Assembly: GCA_024138025.1 (NCBI GenBank)
Contig: JAMXBD010000055.1
Location: 1,364,001 to 1,428,000 of the forward strand
Origin: Combretum micranthum
Lineage: Eukaryota; Streptophyta; Magnoliopsida; Myrtales; Combretaceae
Length of the DNA: 64,000 nucleotides
Direction of reading: 5' to 3'
Shown here piece by piece: positions 1 through 10,420 of the stretch. The first letter of the stretch is position 1; every line of letters begins with the position of its first letter. The notes below the pieces were generated by a model. That model was not told the DNA's origin. It made no database searches and saw only the letters and a list, made by a program, of their open reading frames with translations. The position numbers and the translations under genes are program-made.

Positions 1-1394
1 GGAAATTCTTAGGTCAAGTCCTCTCTTTCTTTTTTTTTTTTTTGGTACGATGACTTGTCTACAAGTCAAAGTGTCCCAAGTGGTGTATTTTGTTCTAGGT
101 TTAATGTATTTTTATTTCAGGTGCAAAAAGTGCTAGGTCAAATATCTTTGTCCTAGGTTAGTGTATTTTTTCCAGGTGAAAAAAATGTGCTAGGTGTGTG
201 CTAGGTCAATGTATTTTGTCCCTAGTGTGACTTGACCCAAGAGCAACCCTTGTCCCCTCCCCCTCATTTTGCATTTTAATTTGTTTAGGCTTTTGCAGGT
301 TTACCTCTCTTCCCTGCTGCAGAACTTTATGAAGTCCAAACGAGGAAGGGTTTTTATGTCCTCATGGCACTATTTTTATTATTAGTATCATCTAGTATCG
401 TGTCTACTTTGTGAGGAAGAAGAGTTCAAGTTGTATGTGACACTCTTCTTGACTAAAAGTACTCAAAGTAGGATTATAGATATAGATTAATCTAGATGAA
501 CGGCCTGCATTGTAGTATTAACTATCACTGGATGAGCCTTCTTTGTTAAGAAAGTAAAGGCAATCGAGAACTTGATATTGATGCAACTGTTGATGATGCT
601 AATTAATTAGAATTTACTATATTCTGTTTGCTGAGTTGGAATCTATCTTATTGCACATTTCCTTGGCATGCTATCCCGTATATTTTTCATCTCAAGAGTT
701 CATTAAACTAGTCCTAAGTTTTTCATAACAAAAGGCTTGCTTAATTCTCTCTTCTGATGTTAAATTTAAGTGATGCATCATTCACATATATAATGTGTCT
801 ACTGCTAAATGAAAGAAATCAATGACATTGCACTAGTCTTGCTTGGATCGAAGCTCTGATACCACATCTACAATTTGAAGTCTCAATTATTTTGCTAGAT
901 TCAATTTCAAACTGTGAAGCTTAGATTTTTACACATGCCGAATAAAAATATCGGATTTTTGCACATACCCAATAAATAAGTTTGGAATTTTTACGCCTAC
1001 CCAATGAAAAAAGTTTGCATTTTATGTTACTGGGGATTTCAGTCCATAATTTTCCAGCTTGTTAAAGAATATTTTTGGATGTGTGTTGGTTGGCAATATT
1101 GAAAATTGTTGTCTTGTTTTGAAAATGTTCCCTATGATGTTTTTGTTTAATTCATGCTAATTCTGATAAATCCATGAATGTTAAAAGCTTTCTTCAATCT
1201 ATAATCTTTATAAACCTAATGTGTTTTTTTTCTTTTTGTTTTTTAAACAGTCTGGTGGATAAATGTTGCGATTTATGGATAAGTTGATTAAAGTATGCTG
1301 CTCGTTTTTTAAGGTAATATGTTAATAGTTTGTGGCCGGGTCTTTATGGATGTAGTTCATTTGAATTCTTCTGACATATTTAACAATCTCCTAA
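1..1394. other. AT-rich noncoding stretch
   Basis: No open frame resembles a known protein. Visible features are short imperfect repeats built on the words GTGCTAGGTCAA and TTTGTCC between about 125 and 235, and a roughly 35-bp two-copy repeat containing CACATACCCAATAA-like words near 935-1010. A 12-nt match to the complement of the tRNA-iMet 3' end lies at 853-864 without an LTR beside it. A single MITE-like terminus, related to the TIR at 1,601-1,631, lies near 1,322-1,352. Nothing else stands out. Confidence 0.6.
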
Positions 1395-1495
1395 TTATAC
1401 ATTACAATCTAGTAAGTTCATGTAGTTCCTCATGTGTGACCTCCATACTTAGATTGGTGATGGAACAAGTTTGCTGATTGATATGATTGATACTC

Positions 1496-1635
1496 GTGTG
1501 GACTTTAAGTCTGTATTAGATCCAGCCACAAACTACATGCGTGGCACATGATATTGGTTAAATATTGGTTACAATTGATGCTATACATGTTACTTACTTC
1601 GTAGTTTGTAGTCAGATCTTTATGGATCCACTTTA
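1496..1635. mobile_element. MITE family 2, copy a
   Basis: A small element of about 140 bp is bounded by inverted repeats. The left end reads GTGTGGACTTTAAGTCTG and the right end, when reverse-complemented, begins GTGGATCCATAAAGATC. Both ends share an inner AGATC and CAAACTAC core. Related copies lie at 2,873-3,017 and 4,105-4,236. It is far too small to code. The superfamily cannot be named because no clean target-site duplication was identified. Confidence 0.5.
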
Positions 1636-1854
1636 CATGATTTTTCCTAATCTCAGCAGTTGCTTCACCTATATCTAATTGATGATGATATAAAAATATA
1701 AGAACTTGTAAAATAGTGGATTGTGTGGGATTCATGGGAGTAAAGATTGCATAGGCAATTCAACTGCATTACATAGGTAGCAAAGGAATTATTTTGCTAT
1801 TGAAGTTGATGCATTTGACTTGGTCTATTTGGTTGAAGTAGTAATAAGTGTTTG

Positions 1855-1978
1855 TTATTAAGTGCCCTATGGATACATGTTAACAATTCAAGATTATGTT
1901 TTTGATGCATCTATATTTATTTAAGGTGTATTGTCATAAAAATAGAGTTATTAACGGGTGCACTTAGGGTACTTATTG
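1855..1978. mobile_element. MITE family 1, copy a
   Basis: The 124-bp element has inverted ends of about 30 bp: the left end contains AAGTGCCCTATGGATAC then GTTAACAA, and the right end contains TTAACGGGTGC then TTAGGGTACTTATT, which is its imperfect reverse complement. A second copy of the same length lies at 3,315-3,438. Noncoding and nonautonomous. The superfamily is uncertain. Confidence 0.55.
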
Positions 1979-1985
1979 AGGATGA

Positions 1986-2784
1986 ATTGTGCTTTAAGAT
2001 AACTCAAGGTTATGGATTCATTGCATCTAAATCAACTGATGAGTTAAGGTGAAATGTGAGTTTTTAAAATAAACTTTCTTTCTCTCTTTTCTTTTTTTGG
2101 GGTGGGGGTGCATGAATTTTTAGAACTTTCATGGTAGTGGTTTTGTTCTAGTTTTGAGATAGTAAATATTGGTCACTATCCCCTCTATCCTGCATATTGT
2201 GGTTGTACTCATTCCTTTGGTTAAATTAAATTTTTGAATTAACTCAAAAAAAAGGAAAAAAAAAAAAGGGTTTTCATCAAGGTACTTATCAGTGATGTCC
2301 TAATCATATTACAGGGCTTGGAATTCTTAAGGATAAACTGTACTTTAAAGTAATGTAAATTATAAATCCAGTAGAAGAAAAATTAATTTTGAATCTTAAT
2401 ATGAATTAGATTGAATTTCTAAGGAGCCCAGATGGTTATATTATTCGATCTATTTATATTTTGTAGGCTATTAATTCATTAATTGTAAGTACTTTATTAC
2501 TTTCGAACATTACAATATTGTGTGGAACTTATGGGAAAGCTTACATGGCCTGTCTGTTAGTCTATGTCTATAGAGCCATAAACTAGTTTTTAATTCATCC
2601 TTGCATCCTTTTGACTCCTTAATCTTGAATTGTAATTTCATATGATGCCCTCAATTCGAGTTGCAGCAAATTGGGTTGGGTTTTAATTTCTCATATAATT
2701 ACAGGAACCACCTAGGACTACAGCCTAGCTTAATCGCTTGATTAATGATTGATTTGAATATTGAACAACTCCATAGACAATTGC
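1986..2784. other. Noncoding DNA between the direct repeats
   Basis: AT-rich DNA with homopolymer tracts (T and A runs near 2,085 and 2,245-2,268). The words AGGTACTTATCAGTGATGTCC near 2,280 resemble a decayed end of MITE family 1. No gene or RNA is supported. Confidence 0.5.
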
Positions 2785-2872
2785 ACTTCAATCTAGTAAG
2801 TCCATGTAGTTCCTGTTTAATGACCTACATGCTTAGATTGGCAGTGGATCTAGTTTTTTTGGGTTAATTCTT

Positions 2873-3017
2873 GTGTGGACCTGGTTTATAAAGATCCAGT
2901 TCATAAACTAAATGATGTAGTATATGATCAATGTGTGCCATGATAAATATTGCAAGTGCTGATACATGTCATGTGTTGGACAGATTGTGGCTGGTTCTTT
3001 ATGGACTTGGTCCACTT
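2873..3017. mobile_element. MITE family 2, copy b
   Basis: About 145 bp with inverted ends. The left end begins GTGTGGACCTGGTTTATAAA; the right end reverse-complemented begins GTGGACCAAGTCCATAAAGA. The match is better than in copy a, which makes this the best reference copy here. Confidence 0.55.
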
Positions 3018-3314
3018 GTAAATTATTAAAAATAAATCAAGTTGATTAATTGTTGGATTTGTGGTATACATGTTAGTAATTTAATTAATGTGTGTCCCAT
3101 TTTATCTAATGATTATAACTTCTCGGTTTTTATGGTCCAGAGGAAAATTTTCTGCTCTTAAGTAAAGAATATAAAATAGAGGTCTTCATTAGTATTAATA
3201 TCTAGCGGAATGAGGACTGCCTAGACCAATTAATATCAATGCTCAGGTAGGTAGCGATGGAGCTACAATATTATCAAAATCGGTCCAGGTGGTAGTGATA
3301 GAAATTTGGGTTTA

Positions 3315-3438
3315 TTAGTAGGTGCCCCATCGGTACTCGTTAACAACTCATGGTTAAAGTATCAATGTATTTTAAGTCCATTTCATGCATTGTGGTAGAA
3401 TGTGAGTTTTTAACGGGTGCTCTTAGGGTACTTATTAA
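3315..3438. mobile_element. MITE family 1, copy b
   Basis: 124 bp, the same length as copy a. The left inverted end contains AGGTGCCCCATCGGTACTCG followed by TTAACAA; the right end contains TTAACGGGTGCTCTTAGGG followed by TACTTATTAA. Small ORFs crossing it on both strands are chance frames. Confidence 0.55.
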
Positions 3439-3445
3439 CAACATC

Positions 3446-5690
3446 CTAATCATATATATGACTAACATTGAGTTTTTATGCTGTACTTGTGAAAATCTCT
3501 CGATATGGACTAGGGGAAGATGTATGGAGTTTACAAATAGTAAATTAGTGTAGATTTTATTGCCTCGGATCATCACAATATGATGTAATTTCCATACAGG
3601 GGTTGAATAGATCAAGTCTTTTATAGATGCACCCTTCGTGTTCACTTGGAACGTCTAATTGTTAATTAATGTGCCCATTGTTACTGAGCCTGCCGGCTAA
3701 CATATATGATGTATAAAAAATATAGGATATATTTTCTAATGTAATCCTATGGGCATTTGTTCAGGAAGACACTGTATTTTAATCATTGAGTCTTGTGAGT
3801 TCTTTTTATTTTTATTTTTATTTTGGGACATAATTGTGAGTTCTGTTAGATTGAAAAATCTGTCTTATCTCGTATGGTTCCATGTTTATGAGAACAATTT
3901 TGGCCAAGATTAGATTGTACATAATAATGCTGTTGTGTTGGAATGTAGTTCATAATCAGCCATGATGTGGAGATATCTTAAGGACTATAGCATATTTAAA
4001 TTGATGTTTGCTATGAGTTGGTCTACTCATCATTTAGTCATAGTGTTACTTTTGGTTCAGTCTAACATTGCTTTTGTATTATTAGGAAAATTCATGTGCG
4101 GGTTGGGTTTATATAGAGTCCGTCGTAAACTGTTTGATATGTGGCATGTCTATATCGATACATGTGGTTAATGCTAATTCCATGAGCTGTTTACGTGCCA
4201 TTTGTCGTGCAGTTTGAGGTCGGGTCTATATAAACGTAGAATGCACAAGTATTTTCCCTAGTTTTGACCAATTGGATGCGTGCCTCAAAGTGCCTGTGGG
4301 GTTCTTCTGCTATATGGTTAATTTGATGTAGAGGATGGAATTCATTGTTATAAGAATGCTTAAGGTTTCTAACATGAAACTTTCCAATGTTGTTACCTTA
4401 GTTTATTAGGAATCATGATTGTTATCTTGCTTTTGAATGATCTTGGGCACTGGGCCTCTTGAGTTGCTGCTATTTTTCTTGTGACTTTGCTAATGTTGTA
4501 GTCATGTTGTTTGTCTCTTCTATTCATGTTATCTTATATCTTCTGCATCTTTATTTTGCCTGCTTTCTCAAGGTTTATCGTAATGTTTAGTTACTAGTTT
4601 CTTAGGATGTTTTATGTTTTGCAGTTATTGCGTAAACCAAACATTTTGACTAGGTTAGGTTGTGGCAACCAATTGGAAATTAGTAGTTTGCTTCATGGAT
4701 GTTTAGGATACCCTTTTATTGTGGGAATGTATGAAGGGTATGTCTCTGGGGGGAATTCACGGTGCTGCCTCTAGTTACTACAAAATTGTGGACATGGAAT
4801 AAGGGTTTTTGAGTATCTAGGAAGTTGAGATTGAATCAGTGCGAGATAATATGATAAGAGGAAAACAAGACTTAAATTGTATGCCTGCTGAACCATTTAG
4901 ACATGTAGCAAATTATATTGTGCATATGAAAATATGTCCAGCATGTATTTTTCACAATTGAAATATTCTATGGTCCCGTATAATAAGCTCTCTCATTTTA
5001 TGTCTTGGATACTTGATTGCAGTAATTTTAATAGCATTACTCGGTTCTCCGCTTGGTTAATATGACATTTCATAGGTTCTGTCTATGATAATATATGTGA
5101 TTGCAGGAAGGAGATCTCGTTTTAGTGGCCTGAACCTTTTTGGATGGTTAGGCTGCGGGATGAAACATTTGGTTGACATGTTGGATTTATCCGAGTGTTA
5201 CAAAACATTCCGCTATAGTGCTTCGGTAATAGTCTATATACTAAAGCATAGCTGACAATTTTTTATAATTACAAATATTACATAAGGATGTAACTATACA
5301 AATTGGATTATAGTTCTGGAAGTGTCTCCATTTTATTTCATTTTATGCCATTTTATATGATGAACATGTTATTAGCAAGGGTGGAAATGAACCAGATTGG
5401 TTATAAAATATTTAAGCTTGGTTTAATACTTACTTGAGCTTGATTGGAAAATAGATGGGTCGAACTTGAATTACTTAAGTAGTTTATTTTATGTTTATTT
5501 TGAATAACTTGTGAGCCTAATTGAATATAAATATTAGGGTTTGTTTATTTCATCATCTGGATTATTTTGATATATTTTATATTTTTTAAATAGATGTTTA
5601 TTAAGAAATAAATATTGATAAAAAGTAGATAGTTTTACTTGTGAATAGACTAAATAGATACAGTGTAGATAAGTTGCATATGCAAATTTG
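3446..5690. other. AT-rich noncoding stretch with one MITE
   Basis: No coding region is supported; the longest frames are short and lack family resemblance. A third MITE family 2 copy sits at 4,105-4,236. The section 5,385-5,520 contains degenerate CTTGAGCTTGATTG-like words of a kind also seen near 32,800-33,060 and 38,500-38,860. Otherwise I see nothing. Confidence 0.55.
4105..4236. mobile_element. MITE family 2, copy c
   Basis: The ends are near-perfect inverted repeats: left GGGTTTATATAGAGTCCGTC then GTAAACTG at 4,105-4,132; right CAGTTTGAGGTCGGGTCTAT then ATAAACG at 4,210-4,236. The inner AAACTG and the TATATA core match the family members at 1,496 and 2,873 in layout. Confidence 0.55.
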
Positions 5691-5951
5691 ATAAGTTACT
5701 TGTATTAGCAATATATGAAAATGCCCATCATCACTCTACTTCTTGAAATATTTGGTGAAGCTTTTGTAGCATATAACCCTTAATTCTTTCCAAAGTTGAC
5801 ACCTACATTTGAGAAGAAATCAAATTAGTACGATTTAAGTATGGGTAATAGCATAGTGTTTTGTTGTAAAGTTGGATTATCTTGTTGCTTTGAATTCACA
5901 AGAGATTTTTGCTTCAATAATTTGGTTTGAGGGGGAAGAAAATGACCACTT

Positions 5952-5953
<2 letters not shown>

Positions 5954-6008
<55 letters not shown>

Positions 6009-6018
6009 GGTGGGGGGG
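5954..6018. repeat. Poly-T/poly-G tract
   Basis: A run of 34 T (5,954-5,987) passes directly into 23 G (5,988-6,010), then T and 7 G, followed by a G-rich stretch to about 6,055. The G-rich strand has G-quadruplex potential. The homologous place in the R2 and R3 arms (about 15,200-15,235 and 23,670-23,705) has only TTTTTTCCCC-like short runs, so the expansion is private to L1. Length may be unreliable in any assembly. Confidence 0.85.
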
Positions 6019-6734
6019 TTGGGGGTGTGGTTGGTGGTTGGCTTGGTGGGGTTGGAAGGGAATTTAGAAAAATTCGTCCAATAAAAAAGGAAATTGAAGA
6101 AGATGAAATTTGGTGTCATATGGGAATGTTTTTTTAAAAAAAGAGGTGACGATTATGGATAATTTTGAAAGATTAAAAATTTGTTGAAATTAATTAGGGA
6201 TAGAAATTAATTTAAGAGAGAGCTAAATCGAGTAGGAAATTTATTTAGTGGAATTAGGCATTTGACTAGGATTTCAAGAATCTAAAATTTGATTTTGAAT
6301 TACAAAGAAATTGGCTAAATTGGGGAAGTTGGTAAGTTAAGTAATTAAAATTAAGGTAATGAGCTAATTCTTGACATTTGGTATTTAAATTAATAACTGG
6401 TGTATTGGATAAGGTAATTAGGGATAGGGTTTTAATATTAAGGGATATGGCATCGTGAGAGAGGTTTAGAAGTTTTAAATTCAAGAAATTAGTTTATGAC
6501 TTTAGAATGGATTTAAAGTTTTAGAGATTTAATTGGATAATTTAAGCTTAATTTAAGATAATTGGAGAAATTAGGATGACCTTTGACCCTCATTTTCAAA
6601 TTGAATCCTCTTACTACATTAATTGACTTAATTATACCTCTTTGGTCAACTTGGTTTAAATTATATTTAATAGTGTTTAGTGCATTCCTTTATTACTAAT
6701 TATTCTATTGGCTTATCAAGCGAGGCTTCAAAAT

Positions 6735-7424
6735 CCATCTCTTATCTTCTTCTTCTTCTTCTTATCAGATTTTTCTACACATTGGCCTCAAACTCCTGAT
6801 ATTGTCTCTCCATTTCTTCACTCTAGTTTCTAAGGCAATATCTTCTTCTTCTTCTTCTCCTCATAATTTTTTGTGCGTTGGCCTTATTTTTCTAGTTCAC
6901 TTTACTTCATCGTCTTCATCAAGCTTGGATATTATTTTTTTTGTGCATTGGCCTTAGTTTTTTAGTTCACTCTACTTCATCATCTTCATCAAGCTCTGAG
7001 ATAATTTTTTCTTCTTAGATTTTTTTTATGCATTAGCATTAGTTTTTTAGTTTATTCTACTTCATCGTCTTTATCAGTATCATATTTTTTTTTTGTGCAT
7101 TGGCGTCAGTTCTTTAGTTCATCTTACTTCATCGCTTCATCAGTCTTTGAGGTAATTTCTTCTTCTTCTTCTTCTTCTTCTTCTTCTTCTCTATCTCTCT
7201 CTCCTTTTTTTTCCTTTTTTGCATTGGCCTCAATTCTATAGTTCACTCAGCTTCATCATCTTCATTAGTATCAGATTTTTTTTTCGTGCATTAGCTACAA
7301 AATCCTAACCTTGTCTAGTTTACTAGTTTATTGTCCTCATTTCTCTAGGTTTTTGTTTTTTTTTTTTCATTGGCCTTAGTTCTCTAGTTCACTCATATAG
7401 AACTTCGTCGTGTTTAGTCTTATA

Positions 7425-7455
<31 letters not shown>

Positions 7456-7530
7456 TGGTGCACTGGCCCTAAAATCCTCAATTTATCTCTTTGTCAGTTC
7501 TCTAGTCTCACTTGCAGTTCTTGCAATAGA
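6735..7530 (+). repeat. CT-rich minisatellite array in arm L1
   Basis: Degenerate tandem units of about 60-90 bp, each made of a T-run, the core GCATTGGCCTCAGTTCTCTA then GTTCACTCTACTTCATC, and a TCTTCATCAG or CTT microsatellite part. At least seven units can be followed. The array includes (CTT)n near 7,156-7,190 and (TA)n at 7,421-7,446. The reverse-complement array occurs in right arms at 9,735-10,420, 13,620-14,470 and 22,085-22,925. Several small ORFs predicted through these arrays are low-complexity chance frames. Confidence 0.7.
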
Positions 7531-7614
7531 CTAAGAAGTATGCAGCAAGTAAGAAACTTCAACCCTTTATCCAAGTTAGAACCTATTGATCAATATTGTA
7601 GTCATATTATCATT

Positions 7615-7802
7615 TGGCATACATATTTTTCCAATCTTGAGCATTGATTCTTTGCTCATTTGTCGAACCTCGAACCACCAGACTTCCTGTCTAATATTTC
7701 CTTTGTTCTTAAAATGATCACCAAAAACCAAAATTTCCAGTTTGGTAGATGTGAATGTCATCTATTAGACACAAACATTCACATACCTACCTAAATCTTC
7801 TT
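7615..7802 (-). pseudogene. Unrecognised captured exon (exon U), arm L1
   Basis: On the minus strand a splice-acceptor-like ATGCAG is followed by AAGAAGATTT and an open stretch containing FTSTKLEILVFG. The same peptide reads from the plus strand in right arms R1, R2 and R3 (TKLEILVF is shared by all). The reading direction is divergent from the papain-like exons in the same arm. I do not recognise the family. Conservation of frame in several copies suggests real coding origin; no complete gene is present. Confidence 0.45.
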
Positions 7803-7887
7803 CTGCATAGAGTTAATTAAATACTAATTAGGTTTTAATACACATATTTATTGGTTAATTAATAATTATTATGATTTTTAATTGCAG

Positions 7888-8598
7888 GAATGGATGTTGG
7901 TCAAAATGATTTTGGACCTCAGCTCGAATGGGATATATGTCACGAGCTAGGTCTAGTTAGGGATCAAAGGATATTACGTGAGTCAAATACATAAATAATT
8001 TAATACATTAAAATTTATGATGATTGATCATTTTAATTATATAATATTCTGTTTTGAATTTTTAAAATCATATAAATTGATCTATTTTATAAATTAAAAC
8101 AATTGTCTGTAGGGCTTTTACTTGCCTGGACCTGATTAAGATTGTCTACAAGCTAGAGTAAGGTTAGGAAATTAATATGCTAGCACCCCAATAACTGATC
8201 AATGCTATTGAACCACTAAGTCAGGAGGACGTTGATGAAGAAACTAAATTTTATGCATTTAGACTAAATAAAGCATTCGAATAGATACTTAAGAATGAGG
8301 TGTATCTAGAATTGTATTATCCGTGTACGGGATGTTGTAGGTGTTGAAATAGAAGATAACATGTAAGTGAATTGATGTAATATATATATATATATAATAT
8401 ATTTTCAAATGTTTGGTAATATTAATACTTTATTTTAATTTTAAAAACTTAAAATGTATATACAATCAAAGAAATTGGTATGAATCAATGGTGTTGTTAA
8501 AATATATGGAGAAGATTTAGGCGAGAATCATTCAATAACTAGCATAGCATCTTATCGTTAGTGGATTAGAAGTAGATGATGATTTTTTGAAAATAGGA
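7888..8598 (+). pseudogene. Papain-like (C1A) protease gene fragment, arm L1
   Basis: Three exon-like blocks separated by introns. Exon A (7,888-7,977) follows a good acceptor (TTTTTAATTGCAG) and ends at GTGAGT; it reads FGPQLEWDICHELGLVRDQ, where the Q fits the oxyanion-hole glutamine of papain enzymes. Exon B (about 8,105-8,362) contains AFTCLDLIKIVYKLE, an LSQEDVDE segment, KAFE and YYP, and ends at GTAAGT. Exon C (8,467-8,598) has the KKxVRI-like start but its acceptor CAG is changed to CAA. Stops interrupt exon B (GAG TAA after YKLE, and a stop replacing W after KAFE). Papain enzymes are C1A thiol proteases; this copy cannot be functional. Family assignment rests on motif order: DQG, CWAF, AFxWI, YPYTG, VVRID. 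Confidence 0.6.
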
Positions 8599-8634
8599 AA
8601 GGTTAATATTCACTTTTAACTATTTTTGTAAGAA

Positions 8635-8738
8635 AACATATAAAATAAACGAACATTTAGGATTTAAATTAAGTAAAAACTCAACTTCAAAAATATAAAA
8701 CAAATAAACATTCAGGATTTAAATTAAGTAAACTCAAC
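8635..8738. other. Spacer of palindrome 1
   Basis: This 104-bp loop lies between the convergent arms L1 and R1. It holds two direct copies of a unit about 50-55 bp long, recognisable by the words AGGATTTAAATTAAGTAAA, one copy ending near 8,685 and the other near 8,735. The same two-unit layout is in the spacers at 12,471-12,563 and 20,930-21,023. Confidence 0.65.
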
Positions 8739-8764
8739 TTCTTATTAAAATAGTTAAAAGTGAA

Positions 8765-9462
8765 TACTAACCTTTCCTATTTTCAAAAAAATCATTGTCT
8801 ACTTCTAATCCACTAATGACATGATTTTATGCTAGTTGTCGAATGATTCTCGCCTCATCTTCTTTATAGATTTCAACAACACTATCGATTCGTACCATGA
8901 AGATATATTTTAAGTTTCCAAAATTAAAATAAAGTGTCAATATTACCAAACATTTGAAAAATATATATATTACATCAATTCACTTAGATGTTTTCTTCTT
9001 TTCCAATGCTTATGATATCCCGTATACGGATAATACAACTTTGGATTCACCCCATTCTTAAGTATCCATTCGAATGCTTTATCTACTCTATACGCATAAC
9101 ATTTAGGTTCATCATCGACGTTCTCTTGACTAAGTGGTTCAATGACATCGATAAGTTTTTGGGGTTCTAGTATATCAATCTCTTTACCTTGCTTTAGCTT
9201 GTAGACAATCTTAATCAAGTCCAGACAAGTAAAGACCCAATATGCAATTGTTCTTATTTATAAAATAGGTTGGTTTATATGCATCTAAAAATTCAAAACA
9301 GAATATTATATAATGAAAATTATTAATCATCATAAATTTTAATGTATTAAATTATTTATGTATTTGACTTATGTGATATCCTCTGATGCCTAATTGGACC
9401 TATCTCATAAAATATTTCCCACTCGAGCTAAGGTCCGAAATCATTTTGACCAATGTTCATTC
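8765..9462 (-). pseudogene. Papain-like (C1A) protease gene fragment, arm R1
   Basis: The best-preserved middle exon in the window. Exon A 9,373-9,462 (acceptor AATTGCAG intact; donor GT changed to AT), exon B about 8,986-9,245, exon C about 8,765-8,897. Exon B is open for about 85 codons: a WVFTCLDLIKIVYKLKQ stretch, an LEPQKLIDVI segment like the LSEQELVDC segment of papain enzymes, YRVDKAFEWILKNGV, and YYPYTGY. The codon for the expected catalytic cysteine before W is TAT (Tyr) at 9,240-9,242. The exon B donor is CTAAGT instead of GTAAGT. Exon C reads on from VRID-like sequence with a frameshift. Nonfunctional by these defects; it converges on the L1 copy. Confidence 0.6.
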
Positions 9463-9547
9463 CTGCAATTAAAAATCATAATAATTACTTACTAACCAAT
9501 ATATCGGTGCATTGAAACCTAATTAATAGTTAGTTCACTTTGTGCAG

Positions 9548-9724
9548 AAGAGGATTTGGGTAGTTATGCGGATGTATTGTCGGCATTCACATCTACCAAA
9601 TTGGAAATTTTGGTTTTTGGTGGATTATTTCAAGAGAAGGGGGAGATTTGACAAGAAATCTAGTAGTGCGAGGTTCAGCAAACAAGCAATGCACTGATGC
9701 TCAAGATTGGAAAAATATGTGATG
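9548..9724 (+). pseudogene. Unrecognised captured exon (exon U), arm R1
   Basis: After an acceptor-like TGTGCAG the plus strand reads EEDLGSYADVLSAFTSTKLE then ILVFGGLFQE. Stops follow in the GAGATTTGACAAG part. The same exon in R2 and R3 stays open further, through LTRSLVVRG. No family recognised. Orientation is opposite to the papain-like exons of the same arm. Confidence 0.45.
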
Positions 9725-9734
9725 AAGTTCTATG

Positions 9735-9907
9735 GGAGTGAGCAAAAGAACTAAGGCAGCTGAAAAGAAAAAAAAAAAACTAGAGAAATGAGGATTAATG
9801 AACTAGTGAACTAGAAAAAGTTAGGATTTTGTGGCAATATAAAAAAAAAAAAATTGAGACTGATGAAAACGATGAAACAGAGTGAACTAAAGAGCTGAGG
9901 CTAATGC

Positions 9908-9940
<33 letters not shown>

Positions 9941-10420
9941 TATGTAAATATATATTACCTTAGAGACAGATGAAGACGATGAAGTAGAGTGAACTAGAGA
10001 ACTAATACCAATAGAAAAAAATTGAGATAGATAAAGACGATGAAGTAAATTAAATTAGAGAACTAATGCCAATGCACAATAAAAATTTGAGGAGAAGAAT
10101 AAGATATTATCTCGGAGCCTAATGAAGATCATGGAGTAGAGTAAACTAGAGAGCTGGGACAAATGCGCAAAAAAAAAAAAAAAAAAAAAAGAAAAGGAAA
10201 GACTAAGATTGATGAATATGATGAATTAGAGAACTGATGCTAGTGCACAAAATTCTGAGAAGAAGAAGATGACACTTGCTCGGAGACTAGAGTGAAGAAA
10301 TAGAGAGACAATGTCAAGGTTTTTAAGCCAATGCGTAGGAAAATTTGATAAGAGGAAGAAGAAGAAGAAGAAGAGCATTACCTCGGAGATCTATAGGAAT
10401 GAAGAAACGAAGAAGACAAC
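9735..10420 (-). repeat. GA-rich minisatellite array in arm R1
   Basis: Reverse complement of the CT-rich array of L1: repeated units with GATGAAGTAGAGTGAACTAG, GAGAACTGATGCCAATGC-like words and A-runs, plus (GAA)n near 10,358-10,376 and (TA)n near 9,924-9,942. Confidence 0.7.

Larger units (their letters stand above)
1395..1985. repeat. Diverged direct repeat, copy 1
   Basis: This block is repeated in the same orientation at 2,785-3,445. Shared landmarks in the same order are an ATCTAGTAAGTYCATGTAGT word, a CTTAGATTGG word, a MITE with GTGTGGAC termini, and a second MITE with GGGTGC...TTAGGGTACTTATT ends. Spacing differs slightly (offset about 1,387 at the left and 1,460 at the right), so indels have accumulated. 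It is an old segmental duplication; the MITEs were probably present before it, although independent insertion into both copies cannot be excluded by eye. Confidence 0.6.
2785..3445. repeat. Diverged direct repeat, copy 2
   Basis: Second copy of the block at 1,395-1,985, same orientation and same order of landmarks, including both MITE families. Many substitutions and indels separate the copies, so the duplication is old. Confidence 0.6.
5692..8634 (+). repeat. Left arm L1 of palindrome 1
   Basis: The arm contains, from outside inwards, an AT-rich outer segment (to about 6,730), a tandem array of CT-rich 60-90 bp units, a short reversed captured exon (7,615-7,802) and papain-like exons (7,888-8,598). 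Its reverse complement recurs as R1 (inner portion) and, at full length, as R2 and R3. Arm-to-arm identity is clearly lower than identity between the tandem units, so the palindrome is older than the tandem duplication. Confidence 0.65.

Noticed and set aside
5872..6119. ORFs reading the poly-T/poly-G tract (both strands)
   Set aside because: Products are homopolymer runs of F/G or P/K; no coding signal.
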